A DNA stretch of 64,000 nucleotides from Candidatus Binatus sp. GTDB taxonomy: Bacteria > Desulfobacterota > Binatia > Binatales > Binataceae. The stretch is from contig NZ_JAUSKL010000066.1 of NCBI RefSeq assembly GCF_030646925.1, positions 52,947-116,946 of the forward strand, written 5' to 3'. Position 1 is the stretch's first letter, and each line of letters begins with the position of its first letter. The position numbers were made by a program, and so were the translations under genes. The notes beneath the pieces were generated by a model. That model saw nothing but the letters and a program-made list of their open reading frames with translations. It was not told where the DNA came from and searched no databases. This document shows positions 16,683 through 27,502 of the stretch, piece by piece.

Positions 16683-17912
16683 TCATTGCATCAACTGATT
16701 GAGCTGGAAGATCGGCATCAGCACCGCCAGCATCATGAATACGATAACAGCCGCCATCGCGACGGTCATCAAGGGTTCCAGCACGGTGGTCATCTGGCTG
16801 AGCGAATGAGAGACCTCGCGCTCATAATTGTCGGCCACGCGCTCGAGCATCCGCTCGAGGTCGCCGGAGCGCTCGCCGACGCGAATCATCTCGATCAGCA
16901 GCGGCGGGAAGATCCCGCTGGCCGAGAGCGTCTGCCCCATGCCGCTGCCTTCGCGGATGCTTTCGCGGCTTTTTTCGATCGCGTCCTTGAGCAGCCCGTT
17001 GGTGACGACGCCTTTGACCGCGTTGAGCGCGGGCAATAACTGAACGCCGCTGGAGAGCAGCGTCGCGAGCGTGCGGGCGAAGCGCGCGCAGATGACGCGG
17101 ATCACCGTCGGACCGATATACGGCAAGCGGAGGATCGCGGTGTCGTAAATTCTGCGTCCGCGCGGAGTCGCAAGGCCGGCTATGATCCCCGCCACGATCG
17201 CGATGATCAGCAACAGGATGGGCAGGTAGTAAGTGGTGAGTATCGCCGACAGCGATATCAGGATCTTGGTCGCAAGCGGCAGCGCGGCGTGCTGTTGCTC
17301 GAAGACGGTCGCCACTTGCGGTACCACGTAAGCCACCAGGAAGCCCATGATTGCGGTGCCGACGCACATCATGATGATCGGGTAGGTCAGCGCGCCGCGA
17401 ACCTTGGTGACAAATTCAGATTGGCGCTCGCTGTACTCGGCGAGGCGATCGAGCACGGCTTCCAGCGCGGCGGCTTGTTCGCCCGCGCGGACCATCCCGA
17501 TGTAGAGCTCGGAGAAGGTGTCGCGATGAGCCATCAGCGCGTCGGCCAGCGACGATCCTTCGCGGACGCGCTCCCGCACCTGGGACAGCATCCGCTTGGT
17601 CGCGGCGCGAGTCGATTGATCGCTAAGCACCCCGAGCGCATCGACCAGTTGCACGCCCGCGCCGAGCAGCGCGCTCAATTGGCGCGTGAGCAGCGCGAGT
17701 TCCGCCCCTGGCATCGGGCGGCGCCACAGCGAGGGGAACCATTCGCGGACCGCGGTCGCGCGTTCGGCGGCGCCGGCTTCCTCGTTCAGCACGGTGGGGA
17801 AAATTCCCGAGGCGCGGAGTTTGCCGCGCGCGGTGCGCGCGCTGTCGGCGTCGATTACGCCGCTGACGTTGTGGCCATCGCCGGCCAGTCCGCGGTATGC
17901 GAATACGGGCAT
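16683..17912 (-). CDS. gspF: Type II secretion inner-membrane platform protein GspF
   Basis: A 409-residue polytopic membrane protein with two homologous GspF/PilC domains (about residues 70-190 and 275-395), each with the short helical bundle followed by hydrophobic spans. The N-terminus MPVFAYRGLAGDGHNVSG is typical. It forms the rotary platform that the ATPase acts on. It starts 21 bases after the gspE stop. The length is standard (about 405). Confidence 0.95.
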   Translation of the reverse strand: MPVFAYRGLAGDGHNVSGVIDADSARTARGKLRASGIFPTVLNEEAGAAERATAVREWFPSLWRRPMPGAELALLTRQLSALLGAGVQLVDALGVLSDQSTRAATKRMLSQVRERVREGSSLADALMAHRDTFSELYIGMVRAGEQAAALEAVLDRLAEYSERQSEFVTKVRGALTYPIIMMCVGTAIMGFLVAYVVPQVATVFEQQHAALPLATKILISLSAILTTYYLPILLLIIAIVAGIIAGLATPRGRRIYDTAILRLPYIGPTVIRVICARFARTLATLLSSGVQLLPALNAVKGVVTNGLLKDAIEKSRESIREGSGMGQTLSASGIFPPLLIEMIRVGERSGDLERMLERVADNYEREVSHSLSQMTTVLEPLMTVAMAAVIVFMMLAVLMPIFQLNQLMQ

Positions 17913-17933
17913 CGTGAAAATTCGGCGCCAGAG

Positions 17934-19649
<1,716 letters not shown>

Positions 19650-19840
19650 TATGCGATTTTCATCGACTCCGGCGGGCGCCTCGAGGACGATACCGATTCA
19701 GTCATAAAGCTACAGAAGTTCCCCAGTTCGAACCAAATCTCCCCAGTCAGGCCACGACTCTCAATTAGACACGATGCTTGAAGCCCCTTGCAAGCACGCA
19801 AGCGCGATCGAGTCTCCCGCAGCTCCAGAATCAACCGGAT

Positions 19841-20287
19841 CTAGTAGTGCACGGCTCCCGGCGTCAGCTGCGTGCCGTTGCCGATCGGACCCCCGCCGAT
19901 TCCCATGCCAAGGCCGGTGTGCTGCTTGGGCGCCATCGTATGCTCGGCCGGCATCCATGAGACGAGTTTGCCATTGACAAACTTCAAATCGAGAAAGGTT
20001 CCCGAATCGCCGTCCTTGGCCGAGGTGTAGAGCAACTGCGCGGTCAGGTCATTGCTGTTCGGCTTGTAAGGATAACTCCAGACTTCGGTGTTGCCGGGCA
20101 GGTACTGCCGGATATCGGGCTCGCCGAATCTGCGATGCACGTCGGGCGAAGTCTCGCCGGCTTCCAGCGAATTCGACATGTGCGACGCCTTGAGGCGCGT
20201 GCCGGTCTGATACGCGAGACCGCATCCGCTCTGGCACAAGGCCAGCAGCGTCAGTGCGAGCATCGCGGGCAGGTAAAATCGATTCAT
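19841..20287 (-). CDS. BamE/SmpA-like lipoprotein
   Basis: A 148-residue lipoprotein starting at ATG 20287; a longer frame lacks a signal. The signal is NRFYLPAMLALTLLALCQSGC with the lipidated cysteine near residue 22. The mature segment SPDVHRRFGEPDIRQYLPGNTEVWSY follows the BamE pattern, where a GxP turn is followed by a beta hairpin with a conserved Trp. The C-terminal tail is Gly/Pro-rich and probably disordered. BamE supports outer-membrane protein assembly, but many SmpA-like proteins have other roles, so no symbol is given. Confidence 0.7.
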   Translation of the reverse strand: MNRFYLPAMLALTLLALCQSGCGLAYQTGTRLKASHMSNSLEAGETSPDVHRRFGEPDIRQYLPGNTEVWSYPYKPNSNDLTAQLLYTSAKDGDSGTFLDLKFVNGKLVSWMPAEHTMAPKQHTGLGMGIGGGPIGNGTQLTPGAVHY

Positions 20288-20397
20288 CGGCGCGATTGTG
20301 TTGGCCCGATGCGCCGATGTCAACGCGTCCGGCGCACGGAACCAACTTCCACCACAGTATGCTATACAGCTAGCGATGTGTGAGCGAGGAGTCGCGG

Positions 20398-20631
20398 ATG
20401 GCGCGTAAGCTGACATTGGTGAAAGGAGCGTCGCAGCGCGGAGCGCTGGTCTATGGCATGCGCCTGTTCGAGCAGACGGGTATCGCGGCCGTCGATGAAG
20501 CGCACGTCACGCTTGCCGATGGCAGTAGCGGGCGTGTAACGATGCATCTGATCGAGGGCACGCGGGCGCAAATCCGCCGCCAACTGATGCGCAGTATCGA
20601 CGCGTTTTTCGAACTGCTCGACGAAAGCTGA
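20398..20631 (+). CDS. Small hypothetical protein
   Basis: A 77-residue basic protein from ATG 20398, preceded by GAGGAG at 7 bases. The alternative GTG at 20380 lacks that site. It has alternating beta-type segments (KLTLVKGASQRGALVYGMRLF, HVTLADGSSGRVTMHLIEGTR) and an amphipathic helix at the end (RRQLMRSIDAFFELLDES). There is no signal or membrane span. It shares a divergent promoter gap with the BamE-like gene. Family not recognised. Confidence 0.6.
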   Translation: MARKLTLVKGASQRGALVYGMRLFEQTGIAAVDEAHVTLADGSSGRVTMHLIEGTRAQIRRQLMRSIDAFFELLDES

Positions 20632-20685
20632 AGTTCGCAAATACTAACATCCGCGGGAGTCGATCTGCGGGAGGGAAATGAAGTC

Positions 20686-21471
20686 ATGGATTTGAAGTTC
20701 ATCAAATATGAGAAGCGCAACCATATCGCGTACATCACGCTGAATCGCCCGGAGCGGATGAACGCGCTCCATCCGCCTTGCCATATCGAGATGGACGGCG
20801 TGTGGGACGACTTCATGGCCGACAAGGCAATGTGGGTCGCGATTATCACGGGCGCCGGCGAGAAGGCGTTTTCGGCGGGCAACGATTTGCGCTGGACCGC
20901 GGAGAATCGCGGGATCGTGACCGACGCGCTGCGCGGGAAGGGCGGCTTCGCCGGCATCACGGCGCGCTACGATATCACCAAGCCGATCATCGCGGCGGTC
21001 AACGGCTTCGCGCTCGGCGGAGGGTTCGAGATCGCGCTCGCATGCGATATTATTATCGCTGCCGAGCACGCGCGCTTCGGATTGCCCGAGCCGCGCGTCG
21101 GATTGATGGCGGGGGCTGGCGGAGTGCATCGCTTGCCGCGCCATATCCCGCTCAAAATCGCGATGGGCATGATGCTCACGGGCAAGCATGTCACGGCAGA
21201 GGAAGCTCATCGTTGGGGAGTCGTCAACGAAGTCGTTGCGATGAAAGATCTGATTCCGACGGCGGAACGATGGGCCAGCGAGATCATGGAATGCTCGCCG
21301 CTGTCGGTGCGGGCGTCGAAGGAAGCGGCGATGAACGGGCTTGGGATGACGACCGAGGCGGCAATCGCGAAGCATTACGATTTGTCTACGAAGCTGTTTC
21401 GATCGAAGGACGCGGTCGAAGGACCGTTGGCATTCTCCGAAAAACGCAAGCCGAACTGGACCGGCGAATGA
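20686..21471 (+). CDS. Enoyl-CoA hydratase/isomerase (crotonase) family protein
   Basis: A 261-residue crotonase-fold protein. The oxyanion-hole motifs are FSAGNDLRW near residue 65 and NGFALGGGFEIALACD near 105; LPEPRVGLMAGAGGVHRLPR near 135 carries the catalytic Glu region. The family hydrates or isomerises CoA thioesters, for example in beta-oxidation or aromatic-acid catabolism; the exact substrate is open. A small membrane-like protein follows after 11 bases on the same strand. Confidence 0.92.
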   Translation: MDLKFIKYEKRNHIAYITLNRPERMNALHPPCHIEMDGVWDDFMADKAMWVAIITGAGEKAFSAGNDLRWTAENRGIVTDALRGKGGFAGITARYDITKPIIAAVNGFALGGGFEIALACDIIIAAEHARFGLPEPRVGLMAGAGGVHRLPRHIPLKIAMGMMLTGKHVTAEEAHRWGVVNEVVAMKDLIPTAERWASEIMECSPLSVRASKEAAMNGLGMTTEAAIAKHYDLSTKLFRSKDAVEGPLAFSEKRKPNWTGE

Positions 21472-21482
21472 TCCAGTAAACG

Positions 21483-21698
21483 ATGCCGGAGTCCGACCAA
21501 CTGTGGCAGATGATCACTACGCTGGCGCTGCTGGCGGCGAGCGTCGGGTATCCGCCGGTCCAGGCCGGGGCGTTCTGGACGATGGTGGCATTTTACGGCG
21601 TGGTTTCGGTGTTGTTCGACGACGAGACGCCGCGCGGGATTCCGGGTATCGAAGAGATCTACGCATTGCGGCCGGAGTTCAGGGAGAACAAAAACTGA
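21483..21698 (+). CDS. Small hypothetical protein, possibly membrane-associated
   Basis: A 71-residue protein 11 bases after the crotonase gene. Two mildly hydrophobic stretches (WQMITTLALLAASVGYP and AFWTMVAFYGVVSVLF) suggest a helical hairpin in the membrane. The acidic end (DDETPRGIPGIEEIYALRPEF) is soluble. The tight spacing suggests co-transcription with the crotonase. Family not recognised. Confidence 0.5.
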   Translation: MPESDQLWQMITTLALLAASVGYPPVQAGAFWTMVAFYGVVSVLFDDETPRGIPGIEEIYALRPEFRENKN

Positions 21699-21791
21699 GT
21701 TTCCGGTTACGCGGAGCACTCGGCGAATTGAGTGATCAGTCGTGCAGCACCGCCGATCGGGTTGTGCTATGATGGTCAGTATAGGTGCAAA

Positions 21792-22040
21792 ATGAGGAAT
21801 GGCTCACTGATTCCCTCTCCGATTCTCGAAACGCTCCAGGAATCCGAAGGAACGCTGAACAGCGTGCTTTCCGAACTGGCCGAAGACAAGATCAAGGCAG
21901 ATCCGAAGATTTCGCAGCGGAAACTGGCTGAGTATCTGGCCGATCAGATGGGCTATCGCGGCGCGAAAAACGTCGAGGCGTTGCTCGCAGCGCGCGAGCG
22001 CAGCGCCAAATCGAGCCGCGCGGTCGGTCTGACCAAGTAG
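21792..22040 (+). CDS. Small hypothetical protein
   Basis: An 82-residue, mostly helical protein starting at ATG 21792 with AGGTG just upstream. A frame open from 21732 would only add a Cys-containing leader without homology. KISQRKLAEYLADQMGYRGAK resembles a helix-turn-helix-like segment, so DNA binding is possible; this is inference from sequence style only. It is followed by a gene-free stretch of dispersed repeats. Confidence 0.5.
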   Translation: MRNGSLIPSPILETLQESEGTLNSVLSELAEDKIKADPKISQRKLAEYLADQMGYRGAKNVEALLAARERSAKSSRAVGLTK

Positions 22041-22427
22041 GCTTTCTTGCAATGTGCTGGCCTCCGCCCGCACAGGACTCGCCATTGCTCCGCGGAGCGA
22101 ACAATCTCGCGGAGCGAGGGATCCCATTGATGGTATTCCTCGCTCCGCGCATGATTTTTCGCGGATGAGTGATCTCGCCACTGCTTCATCACCAAGGCGA
22201 AGCCTGCCGTCCTATGCCACTCGGGTGACGGAACGAGAGGTAAAAGAAGCCGGGATCTTTCGACTCCGGCAGCCTCCGCTCAAGATGACGGATGAGGACC
22301 GGCGAGGCCTCCCCTCAAGATGACGGATTGGGCATTCGGTTCACGATGACGGGGGACCAGACCCGCTGTCGGTGTGTGAGCCCGTTTGTAGCTGAACGAT
22401 TCGGCTTTTGACGTATGTGCCGGGGCG
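22041..22427. other. Intergenic stretch rich in short repeats
   Basis: No gene is visible over about 390 bases between two converging units. The segment 22253-22291 (GGATCTTTCGACTCCGGC, then CTCAAGATGACGG) is an inverted relative of 42058-42092. CTCAAGATGACGGAT occurs twice, near 22279 and 22314. TCGCGGAGCGA-type words near 22095-22150 form local inverted repeats. Confidence 0.6.
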
Positions 22428-22901
22428 CTAGTCTTCGAGCAGTTTCTTGATCGTCTTCAGATCCTCGCGCACCTCGTTCAGCACGCGCCGCGCCGATCCG
22501 TCGAGCGCCGGAGCCTGATGCGCCGACGACGATTGCTGCGAGGCCTTCTGCGCCGCCGCGAGCATCTTCGATTTGCCGGCGAGCAACTCGTCGAGGCCGG
22601 CTTCCCTGATGTGCTTGTTGGCGCCCGCGATCGTGAACCCTTCGTCGTGCAGCAATCGCTTGATCAGGCGCAGCACTTGGAGGTCCCTCTCCTGGTAGAA
22701 GCGATGCTTGGTGCGGGTGTGCTTAGGCTTCAGAAACTGAAACTGAGTTTCCCAGAAGCGCAGCACGAAGGTCTCGACCCCGAGAATCTTGGCCGCTTCG
22801 CCGATCTTCAAACCGCGCTCGGGAGTTGCCGCGTTCGAGCCTGACGCAGGCGGCTGCGGGTTACGCCTCCGAACAGATGGATGGCGTGTTTTTCCAGTCA
22901 T
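22428..22901 (-). CDS. MerR family transcriptional regulator
   Basis: A 157-residue protein with a MerR-type winged helix near residues 31-100: LKIGEAAKILGVETFVLRFWE, the wing with KHRFYQERDLQVLRLIKRLL, and an extended linker. No effector domain with metal cysteines is present; the tail ends in a coiled coil (LNEVREDLKTIKKLLED). This short MerR type next to ihfA and pheST is a common arrangement in proteobacteria. Its ATG overlaps the ihfA stop (ATGA), so it is translated with ihfA. Confidence 0.92.
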   Translation of the reverse strand: MTGKTRHPSVRRRNPQPPASGSNAATPERGLKIGEAAKILGVETFVLRFWETQFQFLKPKHTRTKHRFYQERDLQVLRLIKRLLHDEGFTIAGANKHIREAGLDELLAGKSKMLAAAQKASQQSSSAHQAPALDGSARRVLNEVREDLKTIKKLLED

Positions 22902-23191
22902 GATTTATTTTTCGTACCGTTGTTAACCCGGTCCTTCAAAACCTGGCTCGGCTTGAAGGTCAATACGCGGCGCGAAACGATCGTAATCGGCTGGCCGGTC
23001 TGCGGATTGCGACCCTTGCGCGCATGCTTTTGATTTACCACAAAGGTGCCGAAGCCGGAGACCTTGACTTTTTGGCCCTGGCGCAGCGAATCCCGGATAA
23101 TCGCGAACACCGCATCGACGACTTCGCAGGCTTCCTTCTTCGAGGAACCTACACGCTCGTAGATCAGATCCACGAGATCTGCCTTGGTCAT
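22898..23191 (-). CDS. ihfA: Integration host factor alpha subunit-type DNA-binding protein
   Basis: A 97-residue HU/IHF protein from ATG 23191 (MTKADLVDLIYERVG), which fits the family N-terminus. A GTG at 23215 would add eight residues. The DNA-binding arm region GFGTFVVNQKHARKGRNPQTGQPI is intact, with RNPQTG and the intercalating proline. Position after pheT is the classic ihfA location. It bends DNA and organises the nucleoid and promoters, usually as a heterodimer with IHF beta; no ihfB is in the window. Confidence 0.93.
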   Translation of the reverse strand: MTKADLVDLIYERVGSSKKEACEVVDAVFAIIRDSLRQGQKVKVSGFGTFVVNQKHARKGRNPQTGQPITIVSRRVLTFKPSQVLKDRVNNGTKNKS

Positions 23192-23231
23192 GCCCTGCGG
23201 CGTATGTTTCCCCACCCGCGTCAGGCACGCT

Positions 23232-25646
23232 CTACTGCCTCAACTCCGCCCCCAATCGCGCCTGCGCCTGCTCCACCAGCAGCGCATGAACGCGGTTGAC
23301 CTCCTCATCTGTCAGCGTGCGATCCTTCGCCCGATATCGGCAAGCCAGCGCTATGCTCTTCCGTCCCGCCGCCACTGCGGTCCCCTCGTACACGTCGAAG
23401 ACCTCGACGCTTTCCAGCAGTGACGAGCCGCACTCCCGAATGGTCCTGACTATCACATCCGCCGGGAAATTTCGATCCAGAACCAGCGCCAGATCGCGCC
23501 GTATCGCAGGAAATCTCGGTGGCGCCTCAATCGTTTTGCGCGGCCAGAAACCATAAGAAATGAGTTGCGCTAAGTCAAGTTCGAACAGCGCGCATGGGTC
23601 GTTCAAGTCGAGCCGCATCGCTTCCGCGGGATGCAATTCGCCGATTAGGCCGACCGCTTCGCCGTCGAGCATAACGATCGCTCCGCGTCCCGGATGAAGA
23701 AACGGCGCCTCGCCATCTGCGACCGGCCGGAATGCGACCCGCGACGCGATTCCAATCGCGTCGAGATAAGTTTCGAGCACGCCCTTCATCGAAAAGAAGC
23801 CCGCCTTCACTCCATGCTCGCCGATTGCCGCCAGCGCGTAGGTTCCGTAACTGATCGCGGCAAGCCGATTCTGCTCGAGCGGCAGATCGCCTTCCATCGC
23901 GAACGTCTTGCCGATTTCGAATGCGTGAAAACTGTTGGCCTCGCGATTCAGATTGAAACGTAGCGCGGTGACCAGACCGGCGGCGAGGCTGAGTCGCAGT
24001 TCGCTCAGTTCAGCCGAGAGCGGATTCGTCACCTTCACCGGCGCCGCGCTCGATTGCGCGCCGGGAAAACGCTGATTCTCGACCGGCGCGGTGAACGCGA
24101 GCGTCGTCGCCTCGGTGAGGCCGCAGCCGAGCATCACCTCGCGCGTGCCCTTGATAAACTCGCGCTCGGGATTGACGTTGGCGAGCTTCGCGATCCGCGC
24201 GGGCATCGCCGCCGGGATGTCCTCGAGGCCGCTGAGACGCGCGACTTCCTCGACCAGGTCGGCCTGTTCGTTCAGGTCGGAACGAAACGACGGCGGAATC
24301 ACCGCGAGCGTCGATTTGCTGCGCGTCGTAACTTGCGCGCCGAGCGATTTGAGCCGGCTCTTCGCAGTCGCGGCCGGAGTCGCGACCCCCAGCAATGCTT
24401 CCATCGCGTTGAGATCGAGGATGATTTCGCGCGGCTCGGCTTTGCGCGGTTCGAAATCCGCGATGATCGAAGATTCGCGGCCGCCTGCGATTCTGCGAAT
24501 CAGCTCGGCGACTCGAATCAGCGCGGCGACCTGCCCGGCGCGATCGATTCCGCGCTCGAAACGATAACTGGCTTCGCTGCGGAGTCCGAGGCGCCGCGCA
24601 GTCCGCGCGATCGTCATCGGCTCGAAGTACGCGCTCTCGAGCAGGATGGTCTCGGTCGCTTCGCCGACCTCGGAATTGAGGCCGCCCATCACGCCCGCGA
24701 TCGCGAGCGGCTTCTCTGAATCGGCGATCAGCAAATCATCCGATTCGAGCGTGCGCGCGACGTTGTCCAGCGTCGTGAACGCGCGCGTAGCGCCCGCGCG
24801 TCGCACGACGATCCGGCCATCGGCGATTTTCGTCCAGTCGAAAGCGTGCAACGGCTGCCCAAGTTCGAGCATCACGTAATTGGTCGCATCGACGACGTTG
24901 TTGAGCGCGCGCATCCCACTGAGTTCGAGGCGGCGCCGCAGCCACGCGGGCGAGGGTCCGAGCTTGATATTTGACATCGCGAGCGCGGCGTAGCGCGGGC
25001 ATAAATCGATCGCGTCGATCGTCACGGAAATCTGCGCGGCGTCGGGGGATGCGGGCGAATGCGTCGCGCGCAACTTCGGTGCGCGGAGCTTGACGCCGAA
25101 CAGCGCCGACACTTCGCGCGCGAGTCCGAGGATCGAAAGACAATCGCCGCGATTCGGCGTGATCTCGACGTCCAGGATCGTGTCGTCCAGATGCAGATAG
25201 TTCGAGACGTCCGCGCCGATCGGAGCGTCGGCGCTGAGCGCGAGGATGCCGGCGTGATCCTGCGAGAGCCCGAGCTCACGCTCCGAACAGAGCATCCCTT
25301 CCGATTGCACGCCGCGAATCGTCGCCGCTTCCAGCGGCGGTTCCTTGCCAAGCCTCGCGCCGACCAGCGCGAGTGGGGCTACCATTCCGGCCTTCACATT
25401 GGGCGCGCCGCACACGACCTTGAATTTGCCTTTCTCGCCCGCGTCGACCTCGCAAAGATTCAAACGATCCGCGTTCGGATGCTTTTCGACGTGCAGCACC
25501 TTGGCCGCGAACACGCCGGCGAATCCGGGCGCGAGCCGCTCGATATTTTCGACCACCAGGCCCGCGAAACTTAAGCGCCGCGCGATTTCGTCCGCGCTCG
25601 CATCGAGGTTCACGAAATCCTTGAGCCAACTGAGCGGAAGCTTCAT
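23232..25646 (-). CDS. pheT: Phenylalanyl-tRNA synthetase beta subunit
   Basis: An 804-residue beta subunit. The order is as expected: N-terminal helix, tRNA-binding OB domain (KVLHVEKHPNADRLNLCEVDAG near residue 45), B3/B4 editing domain, B5 domain near 400-470, core synthetase-like domain, and C-terminal anticodon-binding FDX domain (RFPAIRRDLALVLDR). It charges tRNA-Phe with PheS and edits mischarged Tyr. The start overlaps the pheS stop by four bases. Confidence 0.98.
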   Translation of the reverse strand: MKLPLSWLKDFVNLDASADEIARRLSFAGLVVENIERLAPGFAGVFAAKVLHVEKHPNADRLNLCEVDAGEKGKFKVVCGAPNVKAGMVAPLALVGARLGKEPPLEAATIRGVQSEGMLCSERELGLSQDHAGILALSADAPIGADVSNYLHLDDTILDVEITPNRGDCLSILGLAREVSALFGVKLRAPKLRATHSPASPDAAQISVTIDAIDLCPRYAALAMSNIKLGPSPAWLRRRLELSGMRALNNVVDATNYVMLELGQPLHAFDWTKIADGRIVVRRAGATRAFTTLDNVARTLESDDLLIADSEKPLAIAGVMGGLNSEVGEATETILLESAYFEPMTIARTARRLGLRSEASYRFERGIDRAGQVAALIRVAELIRRIAGGRESSIIADFEPRKAEPREIILDLNAMEALLGVATPAATAKSRLKSLGAQVTTRSKSTLAVIPPSFRSDLNEQADLVEEVARLSGLEDIPAAMPARIAKLANVNPEREFIKGTREVMLGCGLTEATTLAFTAPVENQRFPGAQSSAAPVKVTNPLSAELSELRLSLAAGLVTALRFNLNREANSFHAFEIGKTFAMEGDLPLEQNRLAAISYGTYALAAIGEHGVKAGFFSMKGVLETYLDAIGIASRVAFRPVADGEAPFLHPGRGAIVMLDGEAVGLIGELHPAEAMRLDLNDPCALFELDLAQLISYGFWPRKTIEAPPRFPAIRRDLALVLDRNFPADVIVRTIRECGSSLLESVEVFDVYEGTAVAAGRKSIALACRYRAKDRTLTDEEVNRVHALLVEQAQARLGAELRQ

Positions 25647-26689
25647 CGCGCGCCTCCACTCAAAGCCGGGAACTGCGCGAGGAATCTGAGATCGTTTTCA
25701 AAGAACAGCCGCATGTCATCGACGCCGAGCTTCAGCAATCCGGTGCGCTCGACGCCCATTCCAAAAGCGAAGCCCTGGTACTCGGCGGCGTCGTAGCCGA
25801 CCGCGCGCAGCACGTTGGGATGAATCATTCCGCAGCCGAGCACTTCGGTCCATCCGGAATGCTTGCAGACGGGGCATCCAGCGCCGTCGCAGAGCAGGCA
25901 GTGGATGTCGAGTTCGGCGCTCGGTTCCGTGAACGGAAAATAGCTCGCGCGGAAGCGCACTGCGGCCGCGCCGAAAAACGCCTGCGCGAACTCGGTGAGC
26001 ACGCCCTTCAGATGCGCCATCGTGACGCGCCCGATTTTATCGACCATGAAACCTTCGATCTGCGTGAACATCGGGGCCGCGCGCACGCTCAGATCGTCGC
26101 GCCGATAGCATTTGCCGGGACATACGATCGCAAGCGGCGGCCGGCGCTTTTCCATCACGCGAATCTGGCCGTTCGAGGTATGCGTGCGGAGCAGCATCCC
26201 GCCCTCGACGTAAAACGTATCTTGCATGTCGCGCGCCGGATGATGCTCCTTGAAGTTCAGCGCCTCGAAATTGTGGAAGTCGTCTTCGATATCCTGCGTC
26301 ATCTCGACTTCGAAGCCGAGCGATTCGAAAATCTTAAGCATCTTCTCGAGGATGTCGGTCACCGGATGGATTCGCCCGCGCGCGATCCGCATGCCCGGCA
26401 GCGTCACGTCGTAGCGCTTTTCGTTGAGCGATTTCTCGAGCGTCGCCGCTTTCAGTTTCTCGCCGAGCGCCTCGACCCGCGCCTCGACTTCGCGCTTGAT
26501 CTGATTGACGAGCTGCCCGATTGCGGGGCGCTCCTCGTTCGGCACCTCGCGCATCCGGCGCATGATTTCGGTGAGCTCGCCCGAGCGACCGAGCACGCGC
26601 ACCCGGACCGCATCGACTTCCGCCTCGCCGGCGTCGTCGCCGAGTTCGGACATCGCGCGCCGCCTGATTTCCTCGAGTTGTTCCTTCAT
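25643..26689 (-). CDS. pheS: Phenylalanyl-tRNA synthetase alpha subunit
   Basis: A 348-residue class II synthetase subunit. An N-terminal coiled coil (about residues 1-90) is followed by the catalytic domain with HPVTDILEKMLKIFESLGFE, the motif 2 segment around GKCYRRDDLSVRAAPMFTQIEGF and the motif 3 region GFAFGMGVERTGLLKLG. An internal CDGAGCPVCKHSGW has four-cysteine character seen in some PheS. It forms the heterotetramer with PheT. A hairpin lies between it and rplT. Confidence 0.97.
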   Translation of the reverse strand: MKEQLEEIRRRAMSELGDDAGEAEVDAVRVRVLGRSGELTEIMRRMREVPNEERPAIGQLVNQIKREVEARVEALGEKLKAATLEKSLNEKRYDVTLPGMRIARGRIHPVTDILEKMLKIFESLGFEVEMTQDIEDDFHNFEALNFKEHHPARDMQDTFYVEGGMLLRTHTSNGQIRVMEKRRPPLAIVCPGKCYRRDDLSVRAAPMFTQIEGFMVDKIGRVTMAHLKGVLTEFAQAFFGAAAVRFRASYFPFTEPSAELDIHCLLCDGAGCPVCKHSGWTEVLGCGMIHPNVLRAVGYDAAEYQGFAFGMGVERTGLLKLGVDDMRLFFENDLRFLAQFPALSGGAR

Positions 26690-26765
26690 CGTAGTTCCCG
26701 CATCGTAGTTCCCGCATCAAAGTTCGTCGGTCCGAATTTTCTGCCACGGCTCTCTCGCGATCCGT

Positions 26766-26818
26766 TGCGCACAAAACAAAACACCATGTGGTGTTTACCA
26801 CATGGTGTTTGGTGCGCA
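26766..26818 (-). terminator. Hairpin with U-rich tail between rplT and pheS (terminator or attenuator)
   Basis: On the minus-strand transcript a 13-bp perfect stem (26798-26810 with 26779-26791, loop 26792-26797) is followed by TTTTGTTTTG. Outer 7-base arms (26766-26772 and 26812-26818) can also pair, enclosing the inner stem. It looks like an intrinsic terminator or attenuator separating ribosomal protein genes from pheST. No Phe-rich leader peptide fits between rplT and the stem, so a pheL-type mechanism is not evident. Confidence 0.7.
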
Positions 26819-26837
26819 GTGCTTGAGCGGCGCGGCT

Positions 26838-27203
26838 CTATGCTGCTGCAGAGCCGAGCGCGCTTTTCGCGGCGCGCACCAGCTCGGTAAACAATCCGTC
26901 GCGCTCGATTGCGAGCGCCGCGAGCATCTTGCGATCGACATCGACGCCGGCCTTTTTGAGTCCGTCGATCAGCGCGCTGTACGAGATTCCGTTCTCCCGC
27001 GCGAGCGCGTTGATTCGCGCGATCCACAAGGCGCGGAACTCGCGCTTCTTCTGCTTGCGATCGCGATACGCGTAGGTGAGGCCCTTTTCGAGCGTCGAGC
27101 GGGCCTGCTTGTAAAGTTTGCGCCCGCCGACGAAGCCGGAGGCGAGTTTCAATTGTCGTTTGTGACGGCGGCGGCCTTGGGGTCCGCCTTTGACGCGAGG
27201 CAT
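26838..27203 (-). CDS. rplT: 50S ribosomal protein L20
   Basis: A 121-residue basic protein, full length for L20. The N-terminus MPRVKGG and the block ALWIARINALARENGISYSALIDGLKKAGV are characteristic. It binds 23S rRNA early in 50S assembly and in many bacteria represses its own operon. It sits after rpmI in the standard infC-rpmI-rplT order. Confidence 0.98.
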   Translation of the reverse strand: MPRVKGGPQGRRRHKRQLKLASGFVGGRKLYKQARSTLEKGLTYAYRDRKQKKREFRALWIARINALARENGISYSALIDGLKKAGVDVDRKMLAALAIERDGLFTELVRAAKSALGSAAA

Positions 27204-27269
27204 CGGAGTTTAGTCCTTCCTTGATTTTTGCCTTGATTGTATGTGCAAATCAGTGGCGATTGAGATCGT

Positions 27270-27467
27270 TCAGGCGTACGGCATCATCGCGCGAACTTTG
27301 GCGGCGTCGGCCTTGCCGAGAATCCCGGTCTTGCGGAGCCGCGCCTTCTGCTTCGGATCTTTGCTCGTAAACATATGCCGCGCGTACGCGTGCTTGAACT
27401 TGACCTTGCCCGACTTGCTGACGGTGAAGCGCTTGGCCGCGGTGCGGCTGGTTCTGATTTTCGGCAT
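27270..27467 (-). CDS. rpmI: 50S ribosomal protein L35
   Basis: A 65-residue protein with the standard L35 pattern MPKIRTSRTAAKRFTVSKSGK and KFKHAYARHMFTSKDPKQKARLR. It lies 35 bases after infC and 66 bases before rplT, the universal gene order. Confidence 0.97.
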   Translation of the reverse strand: MPKIRTSRTAAKRFTVSKSGKVKFKHAYARHMFTSKDPKQKARLRKTGILGKADAAKVRAMMPYA

Positions 27468-27502
27468 CGTCCCGCTAACTTCTCAACTCAAAAATTCTTG
27501 CG

